DNA from: Blautia hydrogenotrophica DSM 10507
GTDB lineage: Bacteria > Bacillota > Clostridia > Lachnospirales > Lachnospiraceae
Length of the DNA stretch: 64,000 nucleotides
Assembly: GCF_034356035.1 (NCBI RefSeq)
Contig: NZ_CP136423.1
Span: 2,914,001-2,978,000 of the forward strand
Direction of reading: 5' to 3'
Shown here: in pieces, positions 1 to 9,361 of the stretch
How the letters are laid out: each line of letters begins with the position of its first letter
Numbering within the stretch: position 1 is the stretch's first letter
Translations under genes and position numbers: made by a program
Notes under the pieces: generated by a model
Database searches by the model: none
Seen by the model: only the letters and a program-made list of their open reading frames with translations
Told to the model about the DNA's origin: nothing

Positions 1-1261
1 AGACCTTTATCATCAGCAGCGTCGTAAGCGCCAGGCCCACATAGCTGATCTTTCCGGTCTCCATCAGCCAGTCCAACATCCAGGCGATCACAATCGTAAA
101 TATCGGAATAAACAGAAACGTATATCTGCTGAAGGGCTGGGTAAATCCATTAAAGACAATTCCTCCCAGCGGCAGCAACAAAGCTAGTCCGATCACAACC
201 GCAGTCACATAGCCGAGTACTTTTCTCCTGGTGGACAGCTTCGTCCTCCACAGGATAAAAAGATACTGAACTCCCAGAATCACAAACAGAGTCGAGGTAA
301 AGACCACAGGGTCCTCATAGTAATTCAGATACCCTGCATAGCCGGACACATTTTCCACAGCCATCCCCCGCAGGTTGCTGGAAAAAAAGCGGTCTAAAAG
401 CGTCCCATAGTAGACACTGGGATAAGGCGCCAACCCTCCCAGGATTCTGGACACCAAAGAAGTCTCACTCTCCAGCCTGGAAGACACGCCAAAGATCACG
501 GCAGCCGTAGGCATGAGAATCGCAAGGCTCATTCCCACCCCCAATAGAATGCTGCCGCAGGAGGAAAGAAACAGACGTATTTTCGTCTTTACTCTCTCCT
601 GCTCCATCATCAGAAGCCGCACGATCAGGTAACAGCCCACCAATATCATGCTCATATAGGCCAGATAAGTGCTGTAGACAGCCGTTGCACAGACCATCAG
701 CGGAAACAACGGCGTGATCTTCTTTTTCTGAAGGGAGCGCTCCAAGAGGAAAAGAAGCACTGGTACATAGACGGTAATCATCCCGAATTGGTAGTGCTGT
801 CCCCAGACAATTAGAAAGCCGTTCAGCCCATAAATATATGCCGCCAGAAATTTCGCTCTCTCGGAAATTCCATAGTATCCCAGTAGATGGTACATGGCCG
901 CTCCTGCCAGCAAAATCCGCCCCAGCTGAATCCACACCAGGTAATAGACCATATGCTCAGGCCCCGTGATGACTCCCAGCAGATACAGCAGAATCAAGGA
1001 GGGGTCAAACAGGTTCAGATTGAACATATTTGTCCCAAAGCCGTTGGTGAAATCCCACCAGGAAAAGCTGCCCCTGCGGATATGGTTCACAATCGTCTGG
1101 TAGTGCATCGTGTACTGCTGCCAGGTATCATTGCCGGAGTCATTGAACACCGGCAGGTCTCCTCCAAAGATATACCTCCAGTAAATACACAAGCCGCTGA
1201 CGAGCAGAGCCGCCAGCAGCAGGAGCTTGGTTTTTTGTTCTTTTGTCTTGATAAACTTCAT
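1..1261 (-). CDS. YfhO-family multispanning membrane protein (3' end outside window)
   Basis: The reading frame is open from an ATG at 1261 to the window edge, so the C-terminus is missing. After a short Lys-rich start (MKFIKTKEQ) comes a membrane segment, then the stretch GGDLPVFNDSGNDTWQQY and a long run of hydrophobic helices. The N-terminal aromatic block (SWWDFTNGFGTNMFN) is typical of YfhO/GT-C-like membrane proteins, which are linked to glycosylation of teichoic acids or wall sugars. It is the last visible gene of the rhamnose-polysaccharide operon, 21 bp after rfbD, which fits a lipid-linked sugar transferase or accessory role. Family call is good; the exact reaction is unknown. Confidence 0.75.
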   Translation of the reverse strand, partial: MKFIKTKEQKTKLLLLAALLVSGLCIYWRYIFGGDLPVFNDSGNDTWQQYTMHYQTIVNHIRRGSFSWWDFTNGFGTNMFNLNLFDPSLILLYLLGVITGPEHMVYYLVWIQLGRILLAGAAMYHLLGYYGISERAKFLAAYIYGLNGFLIVWGQHYQFGMITVYVPVLLFLLERSLQKKKITPLFPLMVCATAVYSTYLAYMSMILVGCYLIVRLLMMEQERVKTKIRLFLSSCGSILLGVGMSLAILMPTAAVIFGVSSRLESETSLVSRILGGLAPYPSVYYGTLLDRFFSSNLRGMAVENVSGYAGYLNYYEDPVVFTSTLFVILGVQYLFILWRTKLSTRRKVLGYVTAVVIGLALLLPLGGIVFNGFTQPFSRYTFLFIPIFTIVIAWMLDWLMETGKISYVGLALTTLLMIKV

Positions 1262-1282
1262 GCCACCCTCATCTCCATAGAC

Positions 1283-2128
1283 CTAACCGCGGATGATCTT
1301 CAGATAGCGGGACAGGGCATCCTGCCAGGAAGGCAACCGCTGAAATCCCATGGCTTCCAGTTTGTCCTTATTCATCCGGCTGTTGTGCGGCCTCCTCGCC
1401 TTCGCCTGGAACTGCTCGCTGGTCACCGGGACCACCTTCACATCCACGCCTGCCTGACGGAAGATCTCTTTCGCAAACTCATACCAGGTACACAGACCTT
1501 CGTTGGTGGCGTGGTAACGCCCATATTTTTCCGTCTCGATCATGTCCACCAAAAGCCTAGCCAGATCGTAGGTGTAGGTTGGAGAACCCACTTGATCGTC
1601 CACCACGGTAATCGTGTCGTGATTCTGAGCCAAATTCAGCATCGTCTTGATAAAATTCTTGCCGTTGACACCGAAGACCCAGGCAATACGGACAATGAAA
1701 TACTTGTCTAGATTTCTCTCTACTGCCAGCTCTCCTTCATACTTCGTCTGCCCGTATACGTTCAGCGGGTCTCTCTCATCATCCGGCTCCCAAGGGCGCT
1801 CTCCCTCCCCGTCAAATACATAGTCTGTGCTCAGATAGACCATTGGCAGATCTAATCTTTTGCAGACCTTCGCAATATTCTCAGTTCCTTCCGCGTTTAC
1901 TCTGCGGCAGAGCTCCACGTTATCCTCCGCTGCATCCACGGCTGTGTAGGCCGCACAGTGAACGACCTTGTCCACCTGGGCTTTGGTAATTACCTCATCT
2001 ACTTTTCTCGCATCGGTGATGTCCATCTCATCCACATCCACACCGACACCCTCATAGCCTCTCTTGGCCAACTCATTCATCACATCGTATCCCAGCTGAC
2101 CTTTGACACCTGTCACCAATACTCTCAT
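1283..2128 (-). CDS. rfbD: dTDP-4-dehydrorhamnose reductase RfbD
   Basis: Last step of dTDP-L-rhamnose synthesis: NAD(P)H reduction of dTDP-4-keto-L-rhamnose. The 281-residue protein has the Rossmann motif GVKGQLG at residues 7-13, STDYVFDG near 100-107 and the catalytic YxxxK pair Y125/K129. The ATG at 2128 is preferred over an upstream in-frame codon because AGGAGG lies about 7 nt before it and the protein then begins MRVLVTG as in the family. The other three rhamnose genes are in the same operon but separated from it by the ABC exporter and glycosyltransferase genes. Confidence 0.95.
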   Translation of the reverse strand: MRVLVTGVKGQLGYDVMNELAKRGYEGVGVDVDEMDITDARKVDEVITKAQVDKVVHCAAYTAVDAAEDNVELCRRVNAEGTENIAKVCKRLDLPMVYLSTDYVFDGEGERPWEPDDERDPLNVYGQTKYEGELAVERNLDKYFIVRIAWVFGVNGKNFIKTMLNLAQNHDTITVVDDQVGSPTYTYDLARLLVDMIETEKYGRYHATNEGLCTWYEFAKEIFRQAGVDVKVVPVTSEQFQAKARRPHNSRMNKDKLEAMGFQRLPSWQDALSRYLKIIRG

Positions 2129-2160
2129 CGTATACCTCCTGATCTTTCTTCCCGATTCTG

Positions 2161-4605
2161 TCACAGCCTTTTCAGAGAGAAGTCCTGGCTGTCCAGAGTC
2201 AGATTTGGATTATAATAGGGGTCCGGCTTTCGAAAAATATCCGGCCAGTGCTGCTCCAGCGTGGCAATCTCCTTGTTGAAGCGGGCAATCTTCTCTGGCG
2301 TATCCTCCAGCCCCCTGGACTTGGATTCATAGTGGTACAACTCTGCATAAGGATTGTACACCACCAGCTTTCCATAATCTCTCACCTTGATACAAAAATC
2401 AATATCGTTAAACGCCACCTGAAGGTCTTCACTGAGGCCCCCAACCGCGTCAAAAATCTCTTTTTTCACAATCATGCAGGCAGCCGTCACCGCGCTGTAG
2501 TCCTGGGCACAGATAATCCTGTGGCAATACCCTGTGGAAGACCTGGGCTGCTGCACAAAGCAGTGTCCCGCGATTCCGCCGAAGCCCAGCACTACCCCTG
2601 CGTGCTGCACCGTGTCGTCCTCATAGTAGAGTCTGGCCCCCACGATTCCCACATCTGGCCTCATACAATAGCCCAGCAGCTCCTCCAAACAATCCGGATT
2701 GATAATCTCTGTATCATTGTTCAGCAGGAGCAGATACTCTCCCTTTGCGTGCTCTGCCCCGAAATTATTGATGGCAGAATAGTTAAACGGCCCGTCCCAG
2801 TAGATCACATTAACCTTGGGATTCTCCGCCTCCAGCTTTTTATAATAGGCGAAAGTCTCTGCCTCGGTGCTGTTGTTCTCCACAATGATATACTCATAAT
2901 TCCGGTAGGTGGATTTCTCCTCGATGGACTCCATGCACCGCCGCAGATCGTCAATATGGTCTTTGTTGGGTATGATGATGGAGATCAGTGGGTCATGGTC
3001 CCTGAGAAATCTGGTCCGGTAAAGCCCCAGATACTCTCCTTGAAGCACTTGAGCTTTCACACCGATTCGGTCATAATGGGCCTGGACCGCCCTCTGCCCT
3101 GCCTCAAAGGCATACCGCTTGCTCTCGGGATTCTCCGAGGTGGACTGCTCATGACTTCTCCAATGGTACAGGATTTTCGGCACATGGCAGATCTCTTTCG
3201 TGGCCTCCACGCAACGGAAAATAAAATCGTAGTCCTGGGCTCCGTCAAACTCTGGTCGCAGCACTCCTACTGTCTCAATCAACGTTCTCTTCGCCACAAA
3301 GAGATGGCAAATATAGTTTACGGAACACAGCAGGTCCAAATTGAAATCCGGTTTGAAATGGGGCTGGAAAAACTTATTTCCATCCATAGTCATCTTGTCC
3401 TCATCAGAGTAGAAGATTTCCAGCTTTGGATTCTCATTGTAAGCCTTCACACACTCAAACAGCGCGTGGGGCGTCAGGACATCGTCATGGTCCGCAAAGG
3501 CGATGAAATCTCCCGTAGCCGCGGCTATCGCCGCATTGGTGTTCTGGGAAATCTGCAAAGGCTCAGAGGAAGAGACTACCCGGATTCGCTCATCCTGTCT
3601 GCGGTACTCTTCCAGCGTCTCCTTAAGCGGTGACTGGCTTCCGCTGCCATCCGAGAGACACAGCTCCCAGTTTCCATAGGTCTGAGCCTGCACCGACTCA
3701 ATCAGCTGTCTTAAATATTCCTTATCTGTCTTGTACAGAGGAACCACAATGCTGATTTTCGGCTGAAGCTCAAATCTGGTCTTCCTCTGCTTTTCCAGTT
3801 CCGCGTTTCCCGGCAGATGCTTGGGCAGCCATTTCTGATAATCCACAGGTCTCTCCTTGACCGTTGTCAGTTTATGCACCGTCTTCACAGCCAGAGCTCT
3901 CACCCCATGGGTTTTCAGATAGCTCATGCCTTTTTTCCGGTATTTCTCTATTTTATTCTTCAGGATTACCACTGGCTGCAGGCTAACCGTATGGACAGCC
4001 TTCCCCTGGGGCGTCCAAAATACCAGATACAGCTTCCTGCTCTTCACCTGTTCCAGCTGAATGAAAAAGCCGCATTTTTCCTCCACCTGGCATTCCTTAT
4101 ACATCTCCGTCACGTCCACCCGGTTCGTCATCTGAATGCTACAGGCGACTGGCTTTTTCTCCTCATCAAAGACTTTGACTGCCACACGTTGCTGCGCCAC
4201 AGCCCAGCCTCTGATCTGGCAGGTCTTTTCTCTGACGTTGACCCGCTCCTCTTCGATATAATACTGAGGTTTTCCCTGTCTTTCCAGAAGTTCCTTTACA
4301 CTGACTGTGAACCACGGCAGCTTCTCCCCTTCCAGAACCGCCATCAGCTTCAGCTTTTTGAACTCTCTCAGATTCTGAGGCAAATCTACATATACCGTCA
4401 CCTTCCTGCCATTTAAAAGTTCCCACTCCTTAAATCTCTCCAGCGCGCTGGTGGTCTCCCAATCCTCCATACGGGCCTCGATTCTCACCGAATCCAGGTA
4501 AGCCGCCAGCTCATACTCCTTCGGAAACGTCCCCTGGAGAATATAGACATTGGGATTGAGCAGGTGAAACCGTTCTCTCTTTACTTCCAACAACTGCTGA
4601 TTCAT
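2161..4605 (-). CDS. Twin-domain GT2 glycosyltransferase (second of a tandem pair)
   Basis: An 814-residue protein with an N-terminal region of about 260 residues without a recognised fold, then two GT-A/GT2 modules. The first starts at KISIVVPLYKTDKEYL and carries FADHDDVL as its DxD-type site. The second starts at PLISIIIPNKDH and carries LLLNNDTEII. It is a clear paralogue of the next upstream gene, sharing blocks such as NPYAELYHYESKSRG near the C-terminus. The start at 4605 lies 1 nt after the stop of that gene, which implies translational coupling. The likely role is adding two sugars, probably rhamnose, to the surface polysaccharide on the cytoplasmic face. Linkage cannot be told. Confidence 0.85.
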   Translation of the reverse strand: MNQQLLEVKRERFHLLNPNVYILQGTFPKEYELAAYLDSVRIEARMEDWETTSALERFKEWELLNGRKVTVYVDLPQNLREFKKLKLMAVLEGEKLPWFTVSVKELLERQGKPQYYIEEERVNVREKTCQIRGWAVAQQRVAVKVFDEEKKPVACSIQMTNRVDVTEMYKECQVEEKCGFFIQLEQVKSRKLYLVFWTPQGKAVHTVSLQPVVILKNKIEKYRKKGMSYLKTHGVRALAVKTVHKLTTVKERPVDYQKWLPKHLPGNAELEKQRKTRFELQPKISIVVPLYKTDKEYLRQLIESVQAQTYGNWELCLSDGSGSQSPLKETLEEYRRQDERIRVVSSSEPLQISQNTNAAIAAATGDFIAFADHDDVLTPHALFECVKAYNENPKLEIFYSDEDKMTMDGNKFFQPHFKPDFNLDLLCSVNYICHLFVAKRTLIETVGVLRPEFDGAQDYDFIFRCVEATKEICHVPKILYHWRSHEQSTSENPESKRYAFEAGQRAVQAHYDRIGVKAQVLQGEYLGLYRTRFLRDHDPLISIIIPNKDHIDDLRRCMESIEEKSTYRNYEYIIVENNSTEAETFAYYKKLEAENPKVNVIYWDGPFNYSAINNFGAEHAKGEYLLLLNNDTEIINPDCLEELLGYCMRPDVGIVGARLYYEDDTVQHAGVVLGFGGIAGHCFVQQPRSSTGYCHRIICAQDYSAVTAACMIVKKEIFDAVGGLSEDLQVAFNDIDFCIKVRDYGKLVVYNPYAELYHYESKSRGLEDTPEKIARFNKEIATLEQHWPDIFRKPDPYYNPNLTLDSQDFSLKRL

Positions 4606-4606
4606 C

Positions 4607-7138
4607 TCACTCAATTCCTTTCTCGATCTCTTCCACAATCTCAAACTTCTCATAGCCACTTCGGATGGAACAGTCTCCCCGAACCAAAGTCAGGTTTGGA
4701 TTATAGTAGGGGTCTCCTTTGCTGAGAATCTCCCCCCACTTCTCGCGGAATCTCTTGATCTCTTTTTTAAACCTCGCCTTTTTCTCCGGCGTGTCCTCAA
4801 AACCTCTGGATTTGGATTCATAGTGGTATAACTCTGCATAGGGATTAAACACTACAAGCTGTCCTAAAGCCCTCACCTTCAGGCACAGATCAATATCGTT
4901 CAAAGCCACTACAAACTCCTCGTCAAAACCACCGATCAGCTGATAGATGGATTTTTTAATCATCAGGCAGGCAGCCGTCACTGCGCTGGTATCCTGAATC
5001 GTCACCAACCTTCCGAAATATCCGGTCTCTCCCTTTCGAAATCTGGTCAGAACATGTCCTGCAAAGCCGCCCACACCCACGACCACTCCCGCGTGCTGTA
5101 CGGTGTCGTCGGAATAGTAAAGCTTCGCTCCCACAATCCCTACGTCCTCTCTCTGACAGTAGCCTAACATCTCCGACATCCAGCCCGGGCTGATGACCTC
5201 AATGTCATTGTTCAGCATCAGATAGTAGTCCCCTGTCGCATACTCTGCCCCGTAATTGTTGATAGCCGAGTAATTAAAGGGGCCATCCCAGGTGACTACC
5301 TTCACATTGGAATACCGCCTCTGAAGTTCTTCGTAAAAGGCAAAGGTCTCCGGCAGCTCACTGTTATTCTCCACCACAATGATCTCATAATTCGGATAAT
5401 CGGTTTTCTCCTCGATGGAGACTACGCATTTTTCCAGATCCTCCCTGTGATCCTTATTCAAAATAATCACAGAGACCTTGGGATTTCCTTGAACTTTCAT
5501 AATCGTGCGATAGACGATAAAAATCCCCGTGTTCTCCACCACCGCCTCATAACCCATTCTGCGGTAATGTTCTTCCAATGCGCGTTTTCCCGCGTCCACC
5601 GCGTACTGCTTACTCTCAGGATTTCCTGCCGTGGAATTGTCATGGGCTCTCCAGTGATAGAGTACCTTCGGCACATGGGCGATGTGCTCCGTCTGCTCAC
5701 AGCAGCGCAGAATGAAATCATAATCCTGTGCTCCGTCAAACTCCTTGCGAAGCATTCCCACCCGATCAATCAAAGATTTTCTGACCAAAAAGATATGGCA
5801 GATATAATTGATACTCCTCAAAAAATCAAAGTTAAAATCTGGTTTAAACCGCGGAGAGGAGTGGACAGTTCCGTCACTGTTGATTAAATCCTCATCGGTG
5901 TAGACGATATCCGTCTTCGGTTTTTCATTGATAACCTTCACCATCTCATAGAGCGCATTTGGAGCCACCACGTCATCGTGGTCACAGAACATAATAAACT
6001 CACCGGTTCCCATGGAAATCGCGAAGTTGGTGTTTCCAGAAATTCCCAGATTCTCCTCGATCTTACGGTATACAATCCTACCCTCGCTGTTGTAATGCTT
6101 CTTGATATAGGCTCCCGTCTTCGGGCTGGTGCTGCCGTCCGCTAGACACAGCTCCCAGTTTCCATAGCTCTGGGCCACAACAGAGTCAATCAGCTCCTTT
6201 AAATATTTCTCCGGCGTATTAAACAGCGGAATCACAATGCTGATCTTCGGCTCATAGGCAAAACGGTGGGCCGTCTGCTCCTTCAGCTCCTTAGCAGTAG
6301 CCTGGTTTTTCTTCCACCAATAGGCGTACTTTTCGCTCTCCGTGTAGATCTCTTCTTTCACGAAATCCACGAAGCCGCCCACGCCTCTGCTTTTCAGAAC
6401 CTGGAGATTCCTCACCTTGTTCTCCCGCTTCAGCACATTCAGAACCCGTCCCCGGACGGAATTTTTATAGTCAAACTCCTTCATGTCGATGACTTCCTGC
6501 TTGGAAGTCAAATCATTCCAGAATTTCAGCACCATCTTTGAACAGCATACTTTTTTTCTGGGCACCTCGATCACGAAACCGCAGGCATAATCCGGCTCCA
6601 AGCCTTCCTCCTGGATGACGTCGCTTCGCACAATCCGATAGTTGGCAGTACAGTCAATCTTCCTGCCCTTCTCATCGGTCAGAGACATCTGGTCCTGTCT
6701 CATCGTGTCAATACACCAGCCCTGAAGCAAAATATCCTCCCCATCCCGCTTCAGCACATCAATCTGATACCGAATCGCCGCGTCCCGATATTCCTGAGCC
6801 ATCTGGCGGCGTTCTTTCTGCACCAGAACTTTGGAATCCTCTCCCTGCCTCAGACGCACCGTCACTCGCTCAAACCTCTGCAACAGTACTTCCACATTGG
6901 AAATCGTGATCTGAAAGCCGATATCAGCTTCCGAGACCGCCAGCTCCGGTCTGGCCTCCAGCACATCCGGCCGCGGAAAAGAGATCGCACGAAAAGCTAT
7001 GGGGGTGACCTCGTCGCCTCTGACCTGAATCTCAATCGGTCTTGAGTCCTCCGATGCCCTCCATCCTTGAATTACATATTCTCCCTGCCCCCTGCGGACA
7101 TATTTTTCCACATCCACAACTGCAATGATATTCCCCAT
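4607..7138 (-). CDS. Twin-domain GT2 glycosyltransferase (first of a tandem pair)
   Basis: An 843-residue paralogue of the downstream gene. It has a beta-rich N-terminal half (repeated blocks such as IQGWRASED and LQGWCIDTM look like an internal duplication), then GT2 module 1 (KISIVIPLFNTPEKYL, with FCDHDDVV) and GT2 module 2 (PKVSVIILNKDH, with LMLNNDIEVI). Both modules keep the acidic metal-site motif, so both should be active. The gene ends one base before the next begins and starts 1 bp from the kinase-fold gene. It probably assembles the repeat unit of a rhamnose-rich wall polysaccharide, as RgpF-like enzymes do; that is inference from context. Confidence 0.85.
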   Translation of the reverse strand: MGNIIAVVDVEKYVRRGQGEYVIQGWRASEDSRPIEIQVRGDEVTPIAFRAISFPRPDVLEARPELAVSEADIGFQITISNVEVLLQRFERVTVRLRQGEDSKVLVQKERRQMAQEYRDAAIRYQIDVLKRDGEDILLQGWCIDTMRQDQMSLTDEKGRKIDCTANYRIVRSDVIQEEGLEPDYACGFVIEVPRKKVCCSKMVLKFWNDLTSKQEVIDMKEFDYKNSVRGRVLNVLKRENKVRNLQVLKSRGVGGFVDFVKEEIYTESEKYAYWWKKNQATAKELKEQTAHRFAYEPKISIVIPLFNTPEKYLKELIDSVVAQSYGNWELCLADGSTSPKTGAYIKKHYNSEGRIVYRKIEENLGISGNTNFAISMGTGEFIMFCDHDDVVAPNALYEMVKVINEKPKTDIVYTDEDLINSDGTVHSSPRFKPDFNFDFLRSINYICHIFLVRKSLIDRVGMLRKEFDGAQDYDFILRCCEQTEHIAHVPKVLYHWRAHDNSTAGNPESKQYAVDAGKRALEEHYRRMGYEAVVENTGIFIVYRTIMKVQGNPKVSVIILNKDHREDLEKCVVSIEEKTDYPNYEIIVVENNSELPETFAFYEELQRRYSNVKVVTWDGPFNYSAINNYGAEYATGDYYLMLNNDIEVISPGWMSEMLGYCQREDVGIVGAKLYYSDDTVQHAGVVVGVGGFAGHVLTRFRKGETGYFGRLVTIQDTSAVTAACLMIKKSIYQLIGGFDEEFVVALNDIDLCLKVRALGQLVVFNPYAELYHYESKSRGFEDTPEKKARFKKEIKRFREKWGEILSKGDPYYNPNLTLVRGDCSIRSGYEKFEIVEEIEKGIE

Positions 7139-7139
7139 G

Positions 7140-8426
7140 TTACTGCTCCTTTTCTCGTTCTTTCTTGCGCTCCCTCTTTACAATCCCCCGGCAGCCCTGG
7201 TAGGCTCTCCAGACTTTGGTATTCTCCATCTCATGAATCTGGCGTCTCTGGTGCTCTGTCTGAGCGCGAAGTTTTTGCAGCTCCTCCTTGTCCTGGCGCA
7301 TCCGTCTGGCCATTCCTTCCAGGAAACTGGCCTCCACCGGATGAACCTCCAAGAAAATTTCTAGCTCCTTCGCCCCTGTCGGAACCGGAATATTGGTCAG
7401 GTTCGGGTCCTCCTTGGCGATATACAACCACTGGCCAGAGACCCATCCATTCTCACAGAAATATTGTGCCGGAATGTCTCCTGGCTGAAAATTCAGTTTG
7501 TGTATTTTCACTGCACAGGCGCAGCTTCCGGGGTCCACTCTCATGAAGTCCACCCCTTCCGATACTGGCACCCTTACCTGTACCTGCTCCTCCCGTATAG
7601 GATAGAGACTGGAATGGTGCTCCTCAAACCCAGTCCCAAAAGACTCATAGATCTGAAGATTCTCCCCCATGAGTACTTTGATTTCTTTGACTCCTGGACT
7701 GATATCCCGGTACATCTCCCTCATGGGCACGTGCTCTCCGGTAATATACCGCTGAAAATTCTCTTCCATCTTCCGGTAAGCGATCAGCTCCTCATCCGTG
7801 ATTCCCACCTGCCGGTAGGGTTCCCTGTTCTTTAACACTTGGCGCTTACTGTGAGTCTCTAAATAATAATGCAATGCCCGGTAAGCCAAATAATTTCCGG
7901 GAATCGGAAAATCAAAGGTCCATTCATAGTCGATCACAGTCACTGGGTCTGTCAGCAGCAAATTGGCACAGACTAGATCAATATCCGACACCAGACCGCA
8001 GCGCAGTTTTTGGGGAAACTTCACCTTTCCAAACACCTGCTCAAACTGCGCCGTCTCCACGAACTCTGTCTCACTGTGGGTCTCCTGCAAAAATCGGACA
8101 TAAGCCATCAAAGCTTCGTAGGCCTCATCAGCCCTGCCTCCATCCAGCCTCTCATCCAGATATTCTTCTAGATTCTCCGCCTGGACATAAGCGAGCTTCA
8201 CACCTTTTTCTATTTTTTCACACTGATTAAACGCAATCCGTCTGTCGGCAAATTTTTGTTCCAGCTCCCGCCTCCACCGAAGAATTCCCTCCACATGGGG
8301 CAGAGCTTCCTGGGTATTAGCCACTTTCTCCACCCATCGGCACTCTCCTTCCTGACAGATATCCGTGCGGATGGAAAATTTTCTGGCCCTCTCATTGGAG
8401 AATTTAGAATAGATCACAGTTTTCAT
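7140..8426 (-). CDS. Atypical kinase-fold protein with C-terminal coiled coil, polysaccharide locus
   Basis: A 428-residue protein I cannot name. The segment around residues 145-175 (LVSDIDLVCANLLLTDP followed by VTVIDYEW) has the spacing of the catalytic loop and metal-binding Asp of aminoglycoside-phosphotransferase-like kinases. The usual HGD is replaced by SDID, while the Asn and the later Asp are kept. A beta-rich middle part follows, and the last 70 residues are charged and heptad-like, ending in a Lys/Arg/Glu tail. It overlaps the methyltransferase stop by one base. In kinase/methyltransferase polysaccharide systems such pairs cap the growing chain; that role is a hypothesis here. Confidence 0.55.
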   Translation of the reverse strand: MKTVIYSKFSNERARKFSIRTDICQEGECRWVEKVANTQEALPHVEGILRWRRELEQKFADRRIAFNQCEKIEKGVKLAYVQAENLEEYLDERLDGGRADEAYEALMAYVRFLQETHSETEFVETAQFEQVFGKVKFPQKLRCGLVSDIDLVCANLLLTDPVTVIDYEWTFDFPIPGNYLAYRALHYYLETHSKRQVLKNREPYRQVGITDEELIAYRKMEENFQRYITGEHVPMREMYRDISPGVKEIKVLMGENLQIYESFGTGFEEHHSSLYPIREEQVQVRVPVSEGVDFMRVDPGSCACAVKIHKLNFQPGDIPAQYFCENGWVSGQWLYIAKEDPNLTNIPVPTGAKELEIFLEVHPVEASFLEGMARRMRQDKEELQKLRAQTEHQRRQIHEMENTKVWRAYQGCRGIVKRERKKEREKEQ

Positions 8427-9358
8427 CAGTCTTCCTCCTTTTTCAGAACCACAAAGTAAGAATTGGAAAACTGGGGGAACAAGTCATTTTCCACAATGGA
8501 ATCATAGACCTTCGCCTCATCAAACAATTGCAGCTTCACCCGGTCAAAATTGTTCACGTTCTGTTTCAGTTCGCCCTTCCTGGGCAGATAGAAATCTGAG
8601 TAGATCGTCATAGGAAATTTATAGTCCGGATAGGGATAGTAAAAGGTGCTCTCAAAGGCTCCTGCCCTTTGAAAAATTTCCTCTAATTCCTTTCTGGAAA
8701 ATGTCTTCACTCCCTGGGTGGAAGGATACCCCTCCAATCCTTCAAAGAATTTACCTACATGGTCTTCCGTACAGCCGGACCAGTATTTCAGTCCCAGCCG
8801 GTTCTCGATGGCAATCAGGATTTTCCCACCTGGTGCCAAATGCCCAGCGATTCTGCGAAGCATCTCCACATAGGGCTCCCGGGTTCCGATATACCCCTCA
8901 GAGTATTCGAATACGCCGATCAACGTGATATAATCATAGTCTGCCTCCAGAGTCTTCTCAATATCCTGAAAATTCCCCACATGGATTCTGATATTTTCTC
9001 TGTCCCGATTTCTCCAAGCATTAATCAGACTACGCTTTCTGGACAGGTCCACGCAGACCACCTCCCGAGCCTGGTCAGCCAGAGCGCCGGTGATCGCACC
9101 GCAGCCGGCACCGATCTCCAGAACCTTGCCCCCAAGAGGGTACCAATTTACAATATTCTGCCGGATATGGGAAAAATGGTAGAGAAGAGGCCAGCTCTTT
9201 CGTCTTGCAATCACCTGATTATACTCCTCTTCCCTGAAATTTTTTGCCACTTCCAGCATCTCATCCTCCACGGGACCGTCGCTGTAGAGGTCCTCACCCG
9301 GATAAAATTCATAGTCCAATAAAATATTTCCAACCTTTTCTGGCACCATTTTGTTCAC
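8426..9358 (-). CDS. Class I SAM-dependent methyltransferase, polysaccharide locus
   Basis: A 310-residue protein with the SAM-binding motif I (GGKVLEIGAGCGAITGAL) near residues 75-92, motif II acidic residue in VVCVDLS, and a post-motif block YDYITLIGVFEYSEGY. It lies directly between the ABC exporter ATPase and the kinase-fold protein, with a 3 bp gap and a 1 bp overlap. It probably methylates a sugar of the exported glycan, possibly as a chain-terminating cap recognised by the Wzt-like C-terminal domain of the neighbouring ATPase. The fold is certain; the substrate is inferred from context. Confidence 0.8.
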   Translation of the reverse strand: MNKMVPEKVGNILLDYEFYPGEDLYSDGPVEDEMLEVAKNFREEEYNQVIARRKSWPLLYHFSHIRQNIVNWYPLGGKVLEIGAGCGAITGALADQAREVVCVDLSRKRSLINAWRNRDRENIRIHVGNFQDIEKTLEADYDYITLIGVFEYSEGYIGTREPYVEMLRRIAGHLAPGGKILIAIENRLGLKYWSGCTEDHVGKFFEGLEGYPSTQGVKTFSRKELEEIFQRAGAFESTFYYPYPDYKFPMTIYSDFYLPRKGELKQNVNNFDRVKLQLFDEAKVYDSIVENDLFPQFSNSYFVVLKKEED

Positions 9359-9361
9359 CCT

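Noticed and set aside
2248..3633. Plus-strand open frame of 461 codons opposite a glycosyltransferase gene
   Set aside because: It is an antisense shadow of a well conserved GT2 protein; no known family, no ribosome site, and stop-poor because of codon bias.
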